DNA of 64,000 bases from Mesostigma viride. Its lineage: Eukaryota; Streptophyta; Mesostigmatophyceae; Mesostigmatales; Mesostigmataceae. The position numbers were made by a program, and so were the translations under genes. The DNA lies in assembly GCA_009746045.1 (NCBI GenBank), contig RPFO01002168.1, forward strand, positions 1 to 64,000, written 5' to 3'. Of this stretch, positions 53,343 to 63,688 are shown piece by piece (position 1 is the first letter of the stretch; every line of letters begins with the position of its first letter). The notes below the pieces were generated by a model. The model did not search any database and was not told the DNA's origin. It saw nothing but the letters and a program-made list of their open reading frames with translations.

Positions 53343-53470
53343 TACTTACAATGGACAAATTTGGACTGCAGGGGTCGAAATCCGTTACTCCCAACCCAAA
53401 AAATTAATTAATTCGTCGAAATGTACCTCGGTTCTACGGTGCACCGGTCTATCGCCCATGCTTTCAATTG

Positions 53471-54708
53471 GAGATGATTTGGCTGAGTTGAGTTGAGACT
53501 TGAGACAGACCATGGCATTGCACACCCAAAACCTTGCCCAAAACGTCAGTGTGTCAGCAACGAGACAGGCATGGCAGTTCTCTGACGCAGATCAAGTAGG
53601 CGCCAGCCGCGAAGGGCAATCTCGAATCGACGAATTCCCTTGGTCACATAATTAGTTAATTACCCAGAGCTCAACTGGGAATTTTTTGTCAAGTCCCTGA
53701 CGCCTCTTCACGAAGCAATTCAGATCTCGGTATAATACGACTTGTAAAGGGAAACAGAAAAAAAGGTTTGCGAACTAATTGGTTTGCGAACTAATTAATG
53801 TTCGAAGCTCCTAAAAGGGCTATAGAATCTTATCTGTCTTAGCACATCTGCAGCTAGCCTTGCTTGCAGTGGGAGACTTGCTAGCAACAGTCAGTTTTCT
53901 GCCTGTGTTCCTGCGACAGACGAGCAGTTCGGCCAGGCCACATAACGCTCAGGGTACGTGTTTTAAGAACTGGGACGAAATTGGGCCTGCCCTGTGTAGA
54001 TCAGGGCACGTGTTTACAATATGACGCCCTTTCGGGGGAGAAGGGTTCACTTAAATTTCTCCCTTCGGCCTGGTTTCAATGCCCGCTCTTGATATTGCTA
54101 TTTGCCTTTTATTTTCGCGAAAACGTCATGGGGGGGGGGAGGCAAAGCATAGGCCAGGACATGATTATTCAATGTGTGTGATGGGTGGGTGGATGATAGG
54201 TGGGATGTGGGCCATTGATCTGGTAGCAATCGGGCCGAGTAACACTCTCCAAATATTCTTCAAGCTACTGTTTGTTTTGCAGTTACACTTTTGTGTACAA
54301 TACAGCGTGCGCACCTACATGCCCACACCCCTAGCTGTTCGCCGGTTCGTTTGCTTCGTCGCAAGGTTATGGAACTCCGTTTGATTATAATTGGTAACTA
54401 AGCTCGCTTCCGGGGGTGTAATGTCCCTGGTTTCCAGCGATGACGGTCGTACAAGGGATCCACCCGACATCAACTGCAGTACTACGCCTGTTTCGTTGGG
54501 ATCCGCACAAGGCATGGCTTGCATTACTTCGAGGCATGTGCTGTCTTCTGGGACCCCTGCATTTTTTCCTGCCATTACACATGCATGGTCATGCCGCCTC
54601 CCTTTCCTTCGCATCATTGTCGCCGTTGATATACTTTATGTCTTGTCACCCGCTAGATGCTCGTGCCCCCATATGCCTGCGCCCCTAGGTGCTGGAATAC
54701 ATAGTGGT
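53471..54708. other. Intergenic, nothing recognised
   Basis: No open frame with protein-like composition or repeat of note. A poly-G run occurs at 54131-54140. Confidence 0.5.
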
Positions 54709-54863
54709 GTGCAGGTGCACTTTGTGCACCCAGAGCAGGTATAGTTTACACCCTACCCTTGCAGGAAGTAGCCAAGAGTGTATTCAAAGCCATATGCCCC
54801 TTCTCAGGGATATGTGCTACATTTACTCCCAACGGAGTCATGTCACAATTCACTTCAATTCAA
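54709..54863 (+). mobile_element. 3' end fragment of the ORF1-only LINE family
   Basis: GTGCAGGTGCAC, CCCTTGCAGGAAGTAGCC, CATATGCCCCTTCTCAGG and TACTCCCAACGGAGTCATG follow the same order as the last 155 bp of copy B (59516-59674). It ends in CAATTCACTTCAATTCAA in place of the TAAT tail. Confidence 0.65.
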
Positions 54864-54929
54864 TGCTCGTGCCCCGCATGTGCCTGACGTAGCTCTGCCT
54901 TGCATTTCTTTCCCCTCCTTATGCTACCA

Positions 54930-55437
54930 CTCCTAGCCCTATGGCGCCCTCAGTCCTAGTACTACTGGTGCTACCACTCCTAGGCCGAGTGCTACTGGTG
55001 CTACCACTCCTGGCCCTAGAGCTACTGGTCCTTGTGCTACTGCTGCTCCTACTTACAGCCCTCTGCTGCTACGGGCTCAGAGCTACTGGTCCTCGTGCTA
55101 CTCGTCTCCCGGACGTGGCAGTAACGGACGTGCCTCCCCCACCCCACATTGCTCCGCCATCTCCCACGTCTGCGGCCTGCCATCGCTCGCCACCGTGGAT
55201 GTGTGTTCCAAGCATCCTTGCCTGCCTGCGATTGGACCACCTATGGATTCACCCATGGATCTATCTGGGCTGCTAATGCTTCTGCCATCGCAACGTGGGC
55301 TGCTGCCAATACCTTTATCCCCCACACCGCCGTTGGCCTCTGCTGTGCCCGTACGTGCCTTTCCTCAGCAGGGTTGTGGGGCGACAGTGGATCACGTGAT
55401 CATGCGGACCGGGGGGGGGGCTGATGACTTGGCCTAG
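54930..55437 (+). pseudogene. Thr/Pro-rich repeat coding remnant
   Basis: A repeated GTGCTACTGGTGCTACCACTC-type unit encodes ATGATTP-like repeats in one frame and poly-Leu in another. That frame continues open to 55437 (SKHPCLPAIGPPMDSPMD). It follows directly on a LINE tail. It may be an exon or retroelement linker fragment. No family was recognised. Confidence 0.25.
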
Positions 55438-55795
55438 CACCGCAGCTTGTGGCACGACCCATGCTGCGGAGCGCATGTGTCACTGTGCCCCCTCCAGCGG
55501 ACACCACCCTTCCAGTGCATCGCAGCATTACAATGCACCATAGCCGTATGCCTGGATTGTCGGGCAGCAAAGCCTCAGCTATATTTTACTATAGCTAATA
55601 ATAATAGTAATAATAATAATAATCGCGCCATCTTCCACGGCGAGAACGACAGAGCTCAAGGCAAGAGCGACAGATTCCAGAAGTCTATATTTGGCAACAG
55701 GGGGGCGAAGAGACAAGCGGCTCAAGGAGACATCCATCTTTGATCCACACGCGCCCATCCTATATTGACTTTGGCCTATAAAATAACCCAAACGA

Positions 55796-56989
55796 ATGGC
55801 GCGCGGCCGCTTCAGCAACCCCGCGGTGGCGGCGCTGCACGGATTCTACGACCTGTGGCGGAAGCAGGAGCTAGAGCACCGGCTGAGGGACGATGACTCG
55901 TTTTGGGGGAGGACCGTGCTGGTGACAGGTGCCAGCTCGGGCCTGGGCCTGGCCATCGCCATCGAGGCCTCCCGGAGGGGGGGGCGAGTGATCCTGGGTA
56001 TTCGAAGCCAGGGCGGCGAGACCAGGGATGCCGTGTGTGGGGCCAGCGGGGCAGATGCTAGTGCCGTGCTGGTGCGACCGCTGGACCTGAGTGACATCGA
56101 TTCCATTCACGGGTTTGTGGATGGGCTGGAGAAGGAGGGGGTGGTTGTGGACGTGGTCTATTTGAACGCAGCGTCGGCGGCACCCGGGTCGAGGAAGACG
56201 TGCAGCGGTCAGGACGAGCTGTTCCTGGTGAACTACTTGTCAAACTTCATCCTGGTCAACCTGATGCTGTCCCAGGGGGTGATCCACGTGCCGGCGTGGG
56301 CTGCTGCGGGTGGGTGTAACGGTGAGGGTGGAAAAGGGGGTAAAGGGGAGAGGGGGAAAGGGGGGAAAGGCGCGAGTGGCAAGGGCCGCGGGAAGGGTAG
56401 TGTGGAAGAGGGCGGGGCAAGCGGTGGGTCACCGGGGGCAGAGCCCAGAATAATCTTCATCACGTCCAACTCGCATGTCGGGTCCTCGGCGATCGATTAC
56501 GACGAGTTTGGCCGCTATTTTGAGTATGGCGTCTCCAAGGCCATCTCCAACTACAGCTACTTCAAGCTGATGCTGAACACGTTCGCGACTGAGCTCTCGC
56601 GGCGGCTCAACGGGTATGCCGGCGATGGCGTGGGCCCCGAGGGCAAGGGAGCCGCCGCGCCTGGGATGGGCCCGGTCAAGGCTCAGGTGAACCTGATCTG
56701 CCCCGGCCCGGTAAACACGAACATCATCCGAGAGGTGCCTTTCATCCTCCGCATGATCCTACGGGCTATCTTCATGGTTATGTTTAGATCCCCCACGGCA
56801 GCGGCCCGGCCGGCGATATATCTGGGTGTCTCGGATGACTGGGCGGGCAAGACAAACCAATACATGCACATGTTCACGGTCAAGCGCATGGATGAGAAAG
56901 TGTATGACGTGGCCGAGGGGGAGAAGCTGTGGAAGGAATCCGCGCGGCTTTGGAGCGGCATTGACAAGCAGGCTGCAGTGTACTGTTGA
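55796..56989 (+). CDS. Short-chain dehydrogenase/reductase (SDR), 397 aa
   Basis: An intronless frame with all SDR landmarks: TGASSGLG (residues 44-51, NAD(P) binding), LNAAS in place of the usual NNAG (123-127), the conserved Asn in LVNYLSNF (146), ITSNSHVGSS with the catalytic Ser region (222-231), YGVSK with catalytic Tyr244 and Lys248, and CPGPVNTN (302-309). SDRs of this shape (retinol dehydrogenase / protochlorophyllide reductase-like) reduce carbonyls or oxidise alcohols with NAD(P)(H); the substrate is unknown. A Gly/Lys-rich insert at 173-214 is not part of the fold. A TATAAAA motif lies only 13 bp before the ATG, too close to serve this start. A hydrophobic stretch at 315-330 (VPFILRMILRAIFMVMF) might attach to membrane. 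Confidence 0.9.
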   Translation: MARGRFSNPAVAALHGFYDLWRKQELEHRLRDDDSFWGRTVLVTGASSGLGLAIAIEASRRGGRVILGIRSQGGETRDAVCGASGADASAVLVRPLDLSDIDSIHGFVDGLEKEGVVVDVVYLNAASAAPGSRKTCSGQDELFLVNYLSNFILVNLMLSQGVIHVPAWAAAGGCNGEGGKGGKGERGKGGKGASGKGRGKGSVEEGGASGGSPGAEPRIIFITSNSHVGSSAIDYDEFGRYFEYGVSKAISNYSYFKLMLNTFATELSRRLNGYAGDGVGPEGKGAAAPGMGPVKAQVNLICPGPVNTNIIREVPFILRMILRAIFMVMFRSPTAAARPAIYLGVSDDWAGKTNQYMHMFTVKRMDEKVYDVAEGEKLWKESARLWSGIDKQAAVYC

Positions 56990-57171
56990 AACTTTCGGGG
57001 AGGGGGGGAGAGAGATGCAGTGGTTGTTCGTGTGTTGTCGCTGCCTTGCGCACTCACTGATGTAGGTGCTTTGCATGTATGGGATCAGTAAACTGCTGCA
57101 TAATTAGCTAGGAAGCTAGAGCTTTGCCTGGCCAACAGAGGATTTAGGCATTGTGTTGTGCATGGCCGTTG

Positions 57172-57525
57172 TATTCATAGCGATTCGTGCCGTGGTGCCC
57201 ACAACCCTGTAACTAGGACCTAGATAGCTTACACCATCCATTCAATCCCATGTTCCCCTCCCACTGAGGACTAATGCTCACGTGACGCAGTCGCGTGTCT
57301 ATTAATCAATTAATTAATGGCCGTTGTATACTGTACCAAGTCTGTGGGGGCTCCGCGGGTGACCGCGTATGGCATTCATAGCGATTCGGGCCATGGTGCC
57401 CACAACCCTGTAACTAGGACCTAGATAGCTGACACCATCCATTCCATCCCATGTTCCCCTCCCACTGAGGACTGATGCTCACGTGACGCAGTCACGTGTC
57501 TATTAATTAATTTATTTATTAATAC
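57172..57525. repeat. Direct duplication of about 150 bp
   Basis: 57172-57319 and 57374-57525 share ATTCATAGCGATTCG, CCCACAACCCTGTAACTAGG, CATGTTCCCCTCCCACTGAG and ACGTGACGCAGTC. Each ends in a TAAT-type tail. Probably two 3' ends of one retroelement family inserted near each other; a shorter relative is at 36982. Confidence 0.85.
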
Positions 57526-57699
57526 TGTACCAATTGCAATCAGTGTATTAAATCATTGAACAGCTAGCGTCCCCTAAATAACATTGTCGCTGCATGTGCA
57601 GGGCTTGCATGCACACACATGCGGTAAAAGTGATTGACTGACGATGTTTAAAGTATAATTACTTTACATATAGACACCCACATAGAGCCACGAGGTAGC

Positions 57700-59674
57700 C
57701 ATGGCTGACGGCGGAGCTCATAACTTTCACGTTTGAGCACCGAATTTAGCCGTGAATATATCACAATCGATGCGTCTTTCTAGGACGCACATGCTGATAT
57801 AATTTTCCGAAGCTATTACGCAATATACGATGAGCAAACGCCTCTCGACGCAACGCAGCCTGGCGGCTGCGCTCGGCAATGAAAATACGCCTGCAGCCTC
57901 GGCTGCAGCTTCGCCCCCCGGCCCAGACGGCAACGGTGCCCACTAGTCGTGCACTGGTGCTCGCCCAGCCTCCCGGGCTTGCCTCGCCATCTGCATCGCC
58001 TGAACCTAAGCGCAGTCGCTCTGCCGAGCCGCACTGGGACGAGATCGCCTTTGACATCAACGCACCTGGCTACTGGACTCGCCGCCCATCAGCCTTCATG
58101 GAAGACGTGTTTTTCGGCACGCACGCCTCGCTTGTAGCCCTGTGCTCGCACCTCACTTCCCACAACCGCGGCTGCTGGCCCGGTGGCCAGCCTGCCGACC
58201 CCGCCGAGGCTCTCCCGATAGTTCTCCGCATGAATCGCCCCAAGCTCCAACGCTTCGCCCTCTGCTCCCTCCTCGGACGCTCTGAAGCCAAGATCTGGGC
58301 TTCCCCACCGCCCCCCCCCCACCTTCCTCACCGAAGCCATCATCCGCACCCTCCTTAAGGAAGCTTTCGAGCAGCACGTGACCCCCCTTGCCGCAGATGT
58401 GGCGGCAATTGGAGGCACGCTGGCTGCCGTGAGCTTCCCACCATCCCCACCGCCACCGCCACCCTCCTCGCCTCCCCCCCCCCCCCCTCCGCCTCCACCG
58501 ACTCAATCACCGCCCAGCTCCGCGACATCGACCAGCGCCTCAAGGATAATGCAATCGCTATCGAGGTCCTGCAGAACACCGCCGGCCTCACCGCCCAGGC
58601 AGTGAAGGACATTGCCGCCAAGCCAGCCCCTGCTGGCCTGGCCGGCGATGCTCCTCCCATCACGACCTGGGCGGACATGCTTAAGCAACATACCACCTCC
58701 ACCACCTCCGCCGTCGCAGCCCAGCTCCAACGGCAGACGCTTGACCTCCGCGAGGAGGCCGAGCTCGCCAAGCGCAGCGGCCTCAACGTCATCGTCAAGA
58801 ACTTCGACATGGAGGAAGGTGAGAATTCCGAGAAGCTTGCACGTGCGTTTGAGAGAGAAATCCTTGCACGCATGGGCCTCCTTGGTGAGATTAAGCTGAC
58901 CGCCCACCGCCTCCCCCGCGCGCGGGGTAAGGCCGGGGCGCCCCCGCTTGTTCTCATCTTTGAGAGCCCAGCGGACAAGATTTCGTTTCTCAGACGCCGC
59001 AAGCGGCTCGAGAAGACTCACTTCACCCTTGACGACGACTTGACCCTGGCGCAGCAACAACGGCGACGGGAGCTATGGCCGACATACCTCCAGCTCCGGC
59101 AGACCAAGGCGGGCCAGCCGGTGTACTGGAAGGGGGCGGCCATCTACGTCGGCCACAAGCCCTGGGCCCTGGCACGCGACCCCCTCGACCACCGCGGCCC
59201 CAGCGACTCCAGAAGCCCCAGCCTAGGGGAATACAGCAGCAGAAGTGTAGAATAGTTAGACAGTGGCCTTGTACATGCCCGCCTACTCCAGGCACTATCC
59301 CAGCTTAGGCCTAGCCTTTTTAGTCATGTACATGTGTGCCTATGATGAGCCACCCTCCAGATGATGCCTAGCTTTATTTAATTATGCAGTGCCCATATGC
59401 AGGGAGTCACTCCCTGCTGAGAAGCCATGCCCTATAGCTCTTGTATAGCTATGCTGATCTTCCCCACCTATGACGGGCTCCCCTTAGCTGGGAGTTGCCC
59501 GAGACTCTGGGTGGTCGGTGCAGGTGCCCTAGTGCACCTAGAGCAAGTGTTGTCTACATTCCCACCCTTGCAGGAAGTAGCTTAGAATGTATTATAGGCC
59601 ATAATATGCCCCTTCTCTGGGCTATGTGCTACATATACTATACTCCCAACGGAGTTATGTTCCTAATTATAATA
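57700..59674 (+). mobile_element. ORF1-only LINE-like element, copy B (near full length)
   Basis: Starts with ATGGCTGACGGCGGAGCTCA, also found at the start of copy C (61918), then a 5' leader, an ORF1-type coding region to 59255, and a 3' UTR of about 420 bp. It ends CTCCCAACGGAGTTATG and a short AT tail. The 3' UTR is collinear with that of copy A. There is no RT ORF, so the element depends on another LINE. The 2-kb size with both ends intact argues that ORF1-only is its normal structure. Confidence 0.7.
57879..59255 (+). pseudogene. ORF1-like protein of copy B
   Basis: The first part (57879-58310) reads PHWDEIAFDINAPGYWTRRP and SLVALCSHLTSHNRGCWPGG, an unrecognised N-terminal domain. Pro-rich sequence with two C runs (about 58310 and 58470) follows, where the frame changes. 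The second part, open to 59255, has SITAQLRDIDQRLKD and later LQRQTLDLREEAELAKRS (coiled coil), then LNVIVKNFDMEEGENSEKL and TAHRLPRARGKAG (RRM-like and basic C-terminal domains as in L1 ORF1p). The first 35 codons from ATG 57831 are in another frame and end at TAG. Predicted role: RNA-binding chaperone of the retroelement. Confidence 0.55.
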
Positions 59675-61454
59675 GACACCCAATTAAACATAAACAAAGC
59701 CAACGCGCTAACAAGAGATCCTAAATGGTCTGGCTGCCGATTTTCCGCCTAAAACTGAGTTACAGCCGACACGTCGGCCCCTTCTCGGGGGACCAAATGC
59801 CGCGAAAACTATTGAGAATTAGGAAAAGTTTAGCTGAGAAGATCGAAAGTTTATAATTTTCCTCACAGCATGGTACTAGGGTTTGCATACTTCTGACAAA
59901 GTTATAGAGGTGTTCTGGCCGGTCAAAGTACAAGGGGTCAGGGTACTTTTTCACGTACAACGTGCATTCCGGAAAACGACGACCTGGCCATGGCGGCTTG
60001 CGCCCACGCATGGCATTTACGTTTTCGTTCGAATTTTCTGACCAAACTCAGGAAATTGATTTTATACGTCCTAAAGATGATACAGGCCAATTTTTGGTTC
60101 GCGGGAATGCCATTTGATAGGTGTCGGCAGCGTTCTTGCTCGAAAAAACTGCGATCAGGCCGGACGATAGAAACGTTGACAGCAATACCTTTCCGGCGTA
60201 TTTTAAAGGATATATTGGTTTCTTTGTACTTGTTATGATACATAGTAGTCGTAAACGTGCAAGGGTGGCCAGAAATCGCCGAATCCAGCGACCATGCTGC
60301 ACAACTTTGGTGTGCCGAAATGCGCCATTTTGCGGCCACCGCCTGGGCCAAGGTAACGCCATCCATGCCTGGTAAAGCTTAATCATCGTTTTCCTATCGA
60401 TGTTTGACGTTTATATATACGTTCTAGCTTGTGTAGCGCATTCTTTTTGCATTATTCATGCTCTTTCTTGACCCTGGCCTGGCCCCTTTCTAAAACACCC
60501 TTCTTAGATGCTTCCCTCAGTCAGTTGACCTGCCACAGGGTGATGGTGATAAGTTTTAGAGGCTGTATGGGTTTGAATACCTCCATATATGTTTGTTATA
60601 CATTTCCCACACACATATTGCATGAGTGTGAGGCAGTTGGCTGGTCTCTGTGGCATCATCAAGCATGTAACCGGTGAGTAGAAGCTTCCCATTGTCAGCA
60701 TGTGCCACCAGGTGTGCTGGCCATCACCTGGCAAGCTATAGCAGCTTAGGCCTAGTTTATCCTTGCTAGGGCAAGCTGAAATAGGCTTAAAATCACTAGT
60801 TTGTTGGTGGCTGCCTCCTAGAATGCATGCCTTGCGTAGGGTATCCGTACCACGTTACCTACGTGCATGGACAAGGTGGCACCTGCACATAGGTGCCATG
60901 TAAGGGCAGTGTGATGATGCAGTTATGTTTCCCCATCATTGTGGAAGGGAAATGTATTGTGTGGCATGGTTGGGGGCCATATTAGTAGGTATTAGTAGGT
61001 AGTATGCCCACTCCTACCCCCTTGGTTGCTTTTTACCAACGGTACCCCTATGGGCTGTACTGGGTGTAACTGCTGGTATACCCACCCAAATGATGACCCC
61101 AATGGCTCAAACTGTTCAGCAACTAATTGTTCATCATCCCTGAAGTGGTAGGTGCCTAGCTCTTACAACATAATTCAAAATGCACATTCTACCAAAAATG
61201 AAAACGCTCGTCTTGACCCCCCTGACTTTGACGGCAGTTATACATGGCCTACCCTGCATATATGTAAGGTTGTGATATACCAACCCGAAGGGCAACTCAT
61301 GGACATGCTTGGCCCCCAAGGACAGCCATTGGATATGGGTGGGTTGGATGGCATCTGGTTTGCAAAATTGTGAAGTTACAGCCGATGCATCGGCAGTATT
61401 TCTGCCCATTTAGGGGTTAACTCTAAGCTAATCTAATCTAGAACCCTAACTACT
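59675..61454. other. Intergenic, nothing recognised
   Basis: Open frames on both strands around 59760-60390 overlap and show no motif; they are probably chance. The remainder has no repeat or gene signal of note. Confidence 0.45.
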
Positions 61455-61655
61455 CTACTTAGCAAAGCGCCCCTTCCTCTTGGGGGGTGGTGGCTTGCCC
61501 ACAAAGGCTGGCGTGTGAGCCTGGACAATCGTCTGCCACCTCTTCTTGTTCTGCATGGCAGTCCAAGCAAGAGAGAGGGAGCGAATGCGGTGTTCAAATG
61601 GGGCTTGGACCACTAGGTCGGCCACTGAGCAACATCTGTGTGTAGTTCATGGCAG
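61455..61655 (-). pseudogene. C-terminal tail of an unknown retroelement or host ORF
   Basis: A minus-strand frame of about 65 codons ends ...PPPPKRKGRFAK and TAG at 61455. It is preceded by VADLVVQAPFEHRIRSLSL and AWTAMQNKKRWQTIVQAHT. The basic tail and tidy reading suggest a real protein end. It is cut off upstream by TGA. Followed by CTAAGCTAATCTAATCTAGA-type sequence, also seen in part near 52750 and 61810. Confidence 0.3.
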
Positions 61656-61689
61656 GCGGCATGGGACACTGGATCCAGACCGCGGAATG

Positions 61690-61745
61690 AAGTAAAACAG
61701 CCTAAATTAATTAATTAATTAATTAGACTCGTGCTCCCGTTGGGG
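61690..61745 (-). mobile_element. 3' end fragment with TAAT tail
   Basis: On the minus strand CTCCCCAACGGGAGCACGAG is followed by five TAAT-type units. It resembles the 3' end of the ORF1-only family with a few changes. Confidence 0.4.
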
Positions 61746-61903
61746 AGTCACGGAGCATTAACCCCAATGGATGGATGGGTACGTGCAGGGTGCAAACAGT
61801 CCTACCGGTCTAAGCTATCTACATCAGCTACCTACGACATCTATCTAACAGCATTACTAAATACAACATCTATCTATACAGCTATGCATGGCCACGCACA
61901 ATT

Positions 61904-62755
61904 CATGGCTGACGGCGGTATGGCTGACGGCGGAGCTCAGATCTTTTGCGTCTGAGCCCCAAATTCGGTCAGACCACTTGCATTCGATGCGCTTTTTTCA
62001 GACGCACATGCCAGTATAATCGGTTACGGCTGAAACGCAGTATTGCCAAAGTTACTCACGTGACAAGCAGCTATGACGACCCCAAAAGCAAAACGGGGTT
62101 TGGAAAAGGAGCTCTCCGGCTCCCAGCCCAACCCGGGCACTCGCCATCCTCCTTGCCCAGCCGGCTGGCCGGCTCGCAAATCCACCGCCAGCAAACCCAT
62201 CGCCAAGCGCCTCGCCCGAGCCCAAGAAACCCTGCCACGAACACAAATGGCGCAGGTACCTACCTGATTACGAGCGCTTCTCTTTTCAGCGCTGGCTAGT
62301 AGAGCTGTCCACAGAAGAATGCGCCGAAATCGTGCGTTTCTTGGCACAGGAACGCAAGCTCCATGGGGCCATGGGGCCCGTCCCCGACGAGCACCTGGAG
62401 AGGTTCTTTACCATGGGAGAGCTCAACCACCGCCTCGCCATCCTGTGCAGCCACTTCCAGCTACCTATGGCCAAAATCGACGCCAAGAATCAAGATCCGC
62501 GCCCCAGCTCAGCCTGCGCGGCCGACAGCCACCTCGGCTTCCTCCCTCTGCAAGGATGACATCCGAGCAGTGCTGGAGGAGCACGTGACCTGGCCGTTGG
62601 CCGAGAAGCTGACATCGCTGAACACGACGCTCAACACGGTGGAGGCCCGGGTCTCCAATGTGGAGACCAAGGTCGTCCACAAGCTTCGATCAGCCCCAGT
62701 TCACGAGGCTGCACACCGCGGCGCAGGCATCTGAGACGCACGCTGCACTTGTCTC
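61904..62755 (+). mobile_element. ORF1-only LINE-like element, copy C (5' part)
   Basis: Starts with two copies of ATGGCTGACGGCGG, then GAGCTCAGATCTTTTGCG and CGATGCGCTTTTTTCAGACG, parallel to the copy B start (57705-57795). The coding part reads FSFQRWLVELSTEECAEIV, ELNHRLAILCSHFQLPMAK and DDIRAVLEEHVTWPLAEKL with frame changes. ILCSHF and the EHV-PLA region align in position with copy B, but the rest is diverged, so this is a related subfamily. The ORF1 C-terminus and 3' end are absent. Confidence 0.55.
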
Positions 62756-62781
62756 TCGCCTTAAGGGGACATGACACCCGG

Positions 62782-62805
62782 GACTTTTTTGGCGCCAAAA
62801 AAGTC
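62782..62805. other. 24-bp perfect palindrome with TTTGGCGCCAAA core
   Basis: GACTTTTTTGGCGCC and its exact reverse complement overlap to give a 24-bp palindrome. TTTGGCGC on both strands fits the E2F consensus. Related TTTGGCGCC cores are at about 22852 and 63357. No gene start is adjacent, so a regulatory role is unproven. Confidence 0.5.
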
Positions 62806-63688
62806 GGGACGGTACCGACGGACCGTGACATTGTGGTGCACAGTGCGCGCACCGTGCGGAGGTGGCCATGGCGACGTGCGTTCCGTTAAAATATGGCTAA
62901 TCCGGCGGGCGACAGGCGAAAAAATTAAGCCGATGGTTAAAAGTGATGTTCTATTATGATGTTTCATAGCAAGATCTGCACTATTTGCAAATTCGCTGCC
63001 TTTGTTGGTACAGATTTGCACGGGGGTCTCATCCAACAATTTGGCCGCGATGAATAATCTAGCATGCGTGCCTGCGACGGTAGAACTCGATATTCGTGGG
63101 TTATTTTGATGCAGCAAGAGCTGTTTAGTAACGGACACCATGAAAATAACCTAAGCTTCTGCGATCTGCGGCCATTTCCTGTCATTTCTAAAATGATTTC
63201 GTTCAGGCCTGCGCGATCCGCGGTTAATCCATCCATGGCTGGCTGGCTTTTCTTGCGCGCCTGGGTAGGAAATAATAATGCCGGCCGTGGTACGTTGATT
63301 TGCCGCATGTCACCGCCCAGTCTGTTTACGCTCTTAATGAACCTGGCATGAAAATTTTGGCGCCGTTTCTGGGTTTTTCTTGCCATTTTGTTCTCCACTT
63401 GTTGCAGTTGTGCTATCAGATTTTCCGCAGCTTTCAATGGTGTTCCTTACGCTGCGTATGCCATGCTTCCTAAAGCTACCAAGAATTGATCGGGCAGTTA
63501 TCTGGCTTTGCTACGCTTCCTGTATGGAGGTTTTCACACGGTAGACATTCTATATTGCGTAGTCAAGGACCCTAGCTGCCTGGGAGCGGCATCACCGTTG
63601 CAAGGAGCTGGCGAGCTCATAAACGCCTGTCATGGCTCTTCAGCCTGCTGGAAAACAAGGTTGTTGTATGGAAGGTGAGAATATGTGA
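62806..63688. other. Intergenic, nothing convincing
   Basis: A 157-aa minus-strand frame (62964-63437) has no recognisable motif and no supporting context. Confidence 0.4.

Larger units (their letters stand above)
48059..53470. mobile_element. Outer 5.4-kb element bounded by 28-bp perfect inverted repeats
   Basis: A 28-bp sequence beginning CAATTGAAAGCATGGGCG at 48059-48086 occurs perfectly inverted at 53443-53470. Flanks show TAGATG (left) and GAGATG (right), a possible imperfect duplication. Similarity inward of the repeats is weak. It encloses a Mutator-like element, several MITEs and a LINE tail, as expected for an old DNA transposon used as a landing site. No transposase was found. Confidence 0.55.

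Noticed and set aside
55777-55783. TATA box as the SDR core promoter
   Set aside because: It is 13 bp from the ATG, too near for a transcript start upstream of that codon.
59760-60390. Several overlapping frames on both strands
   Set aside because: Mutually overlapping, without motifs, and not shared with any other copy in the window.
62964-63437. 157-aa minus-strand frame
   Set aside because: No motif, unremarkable composition and no gene context; probably chance in low-G/C sequence.
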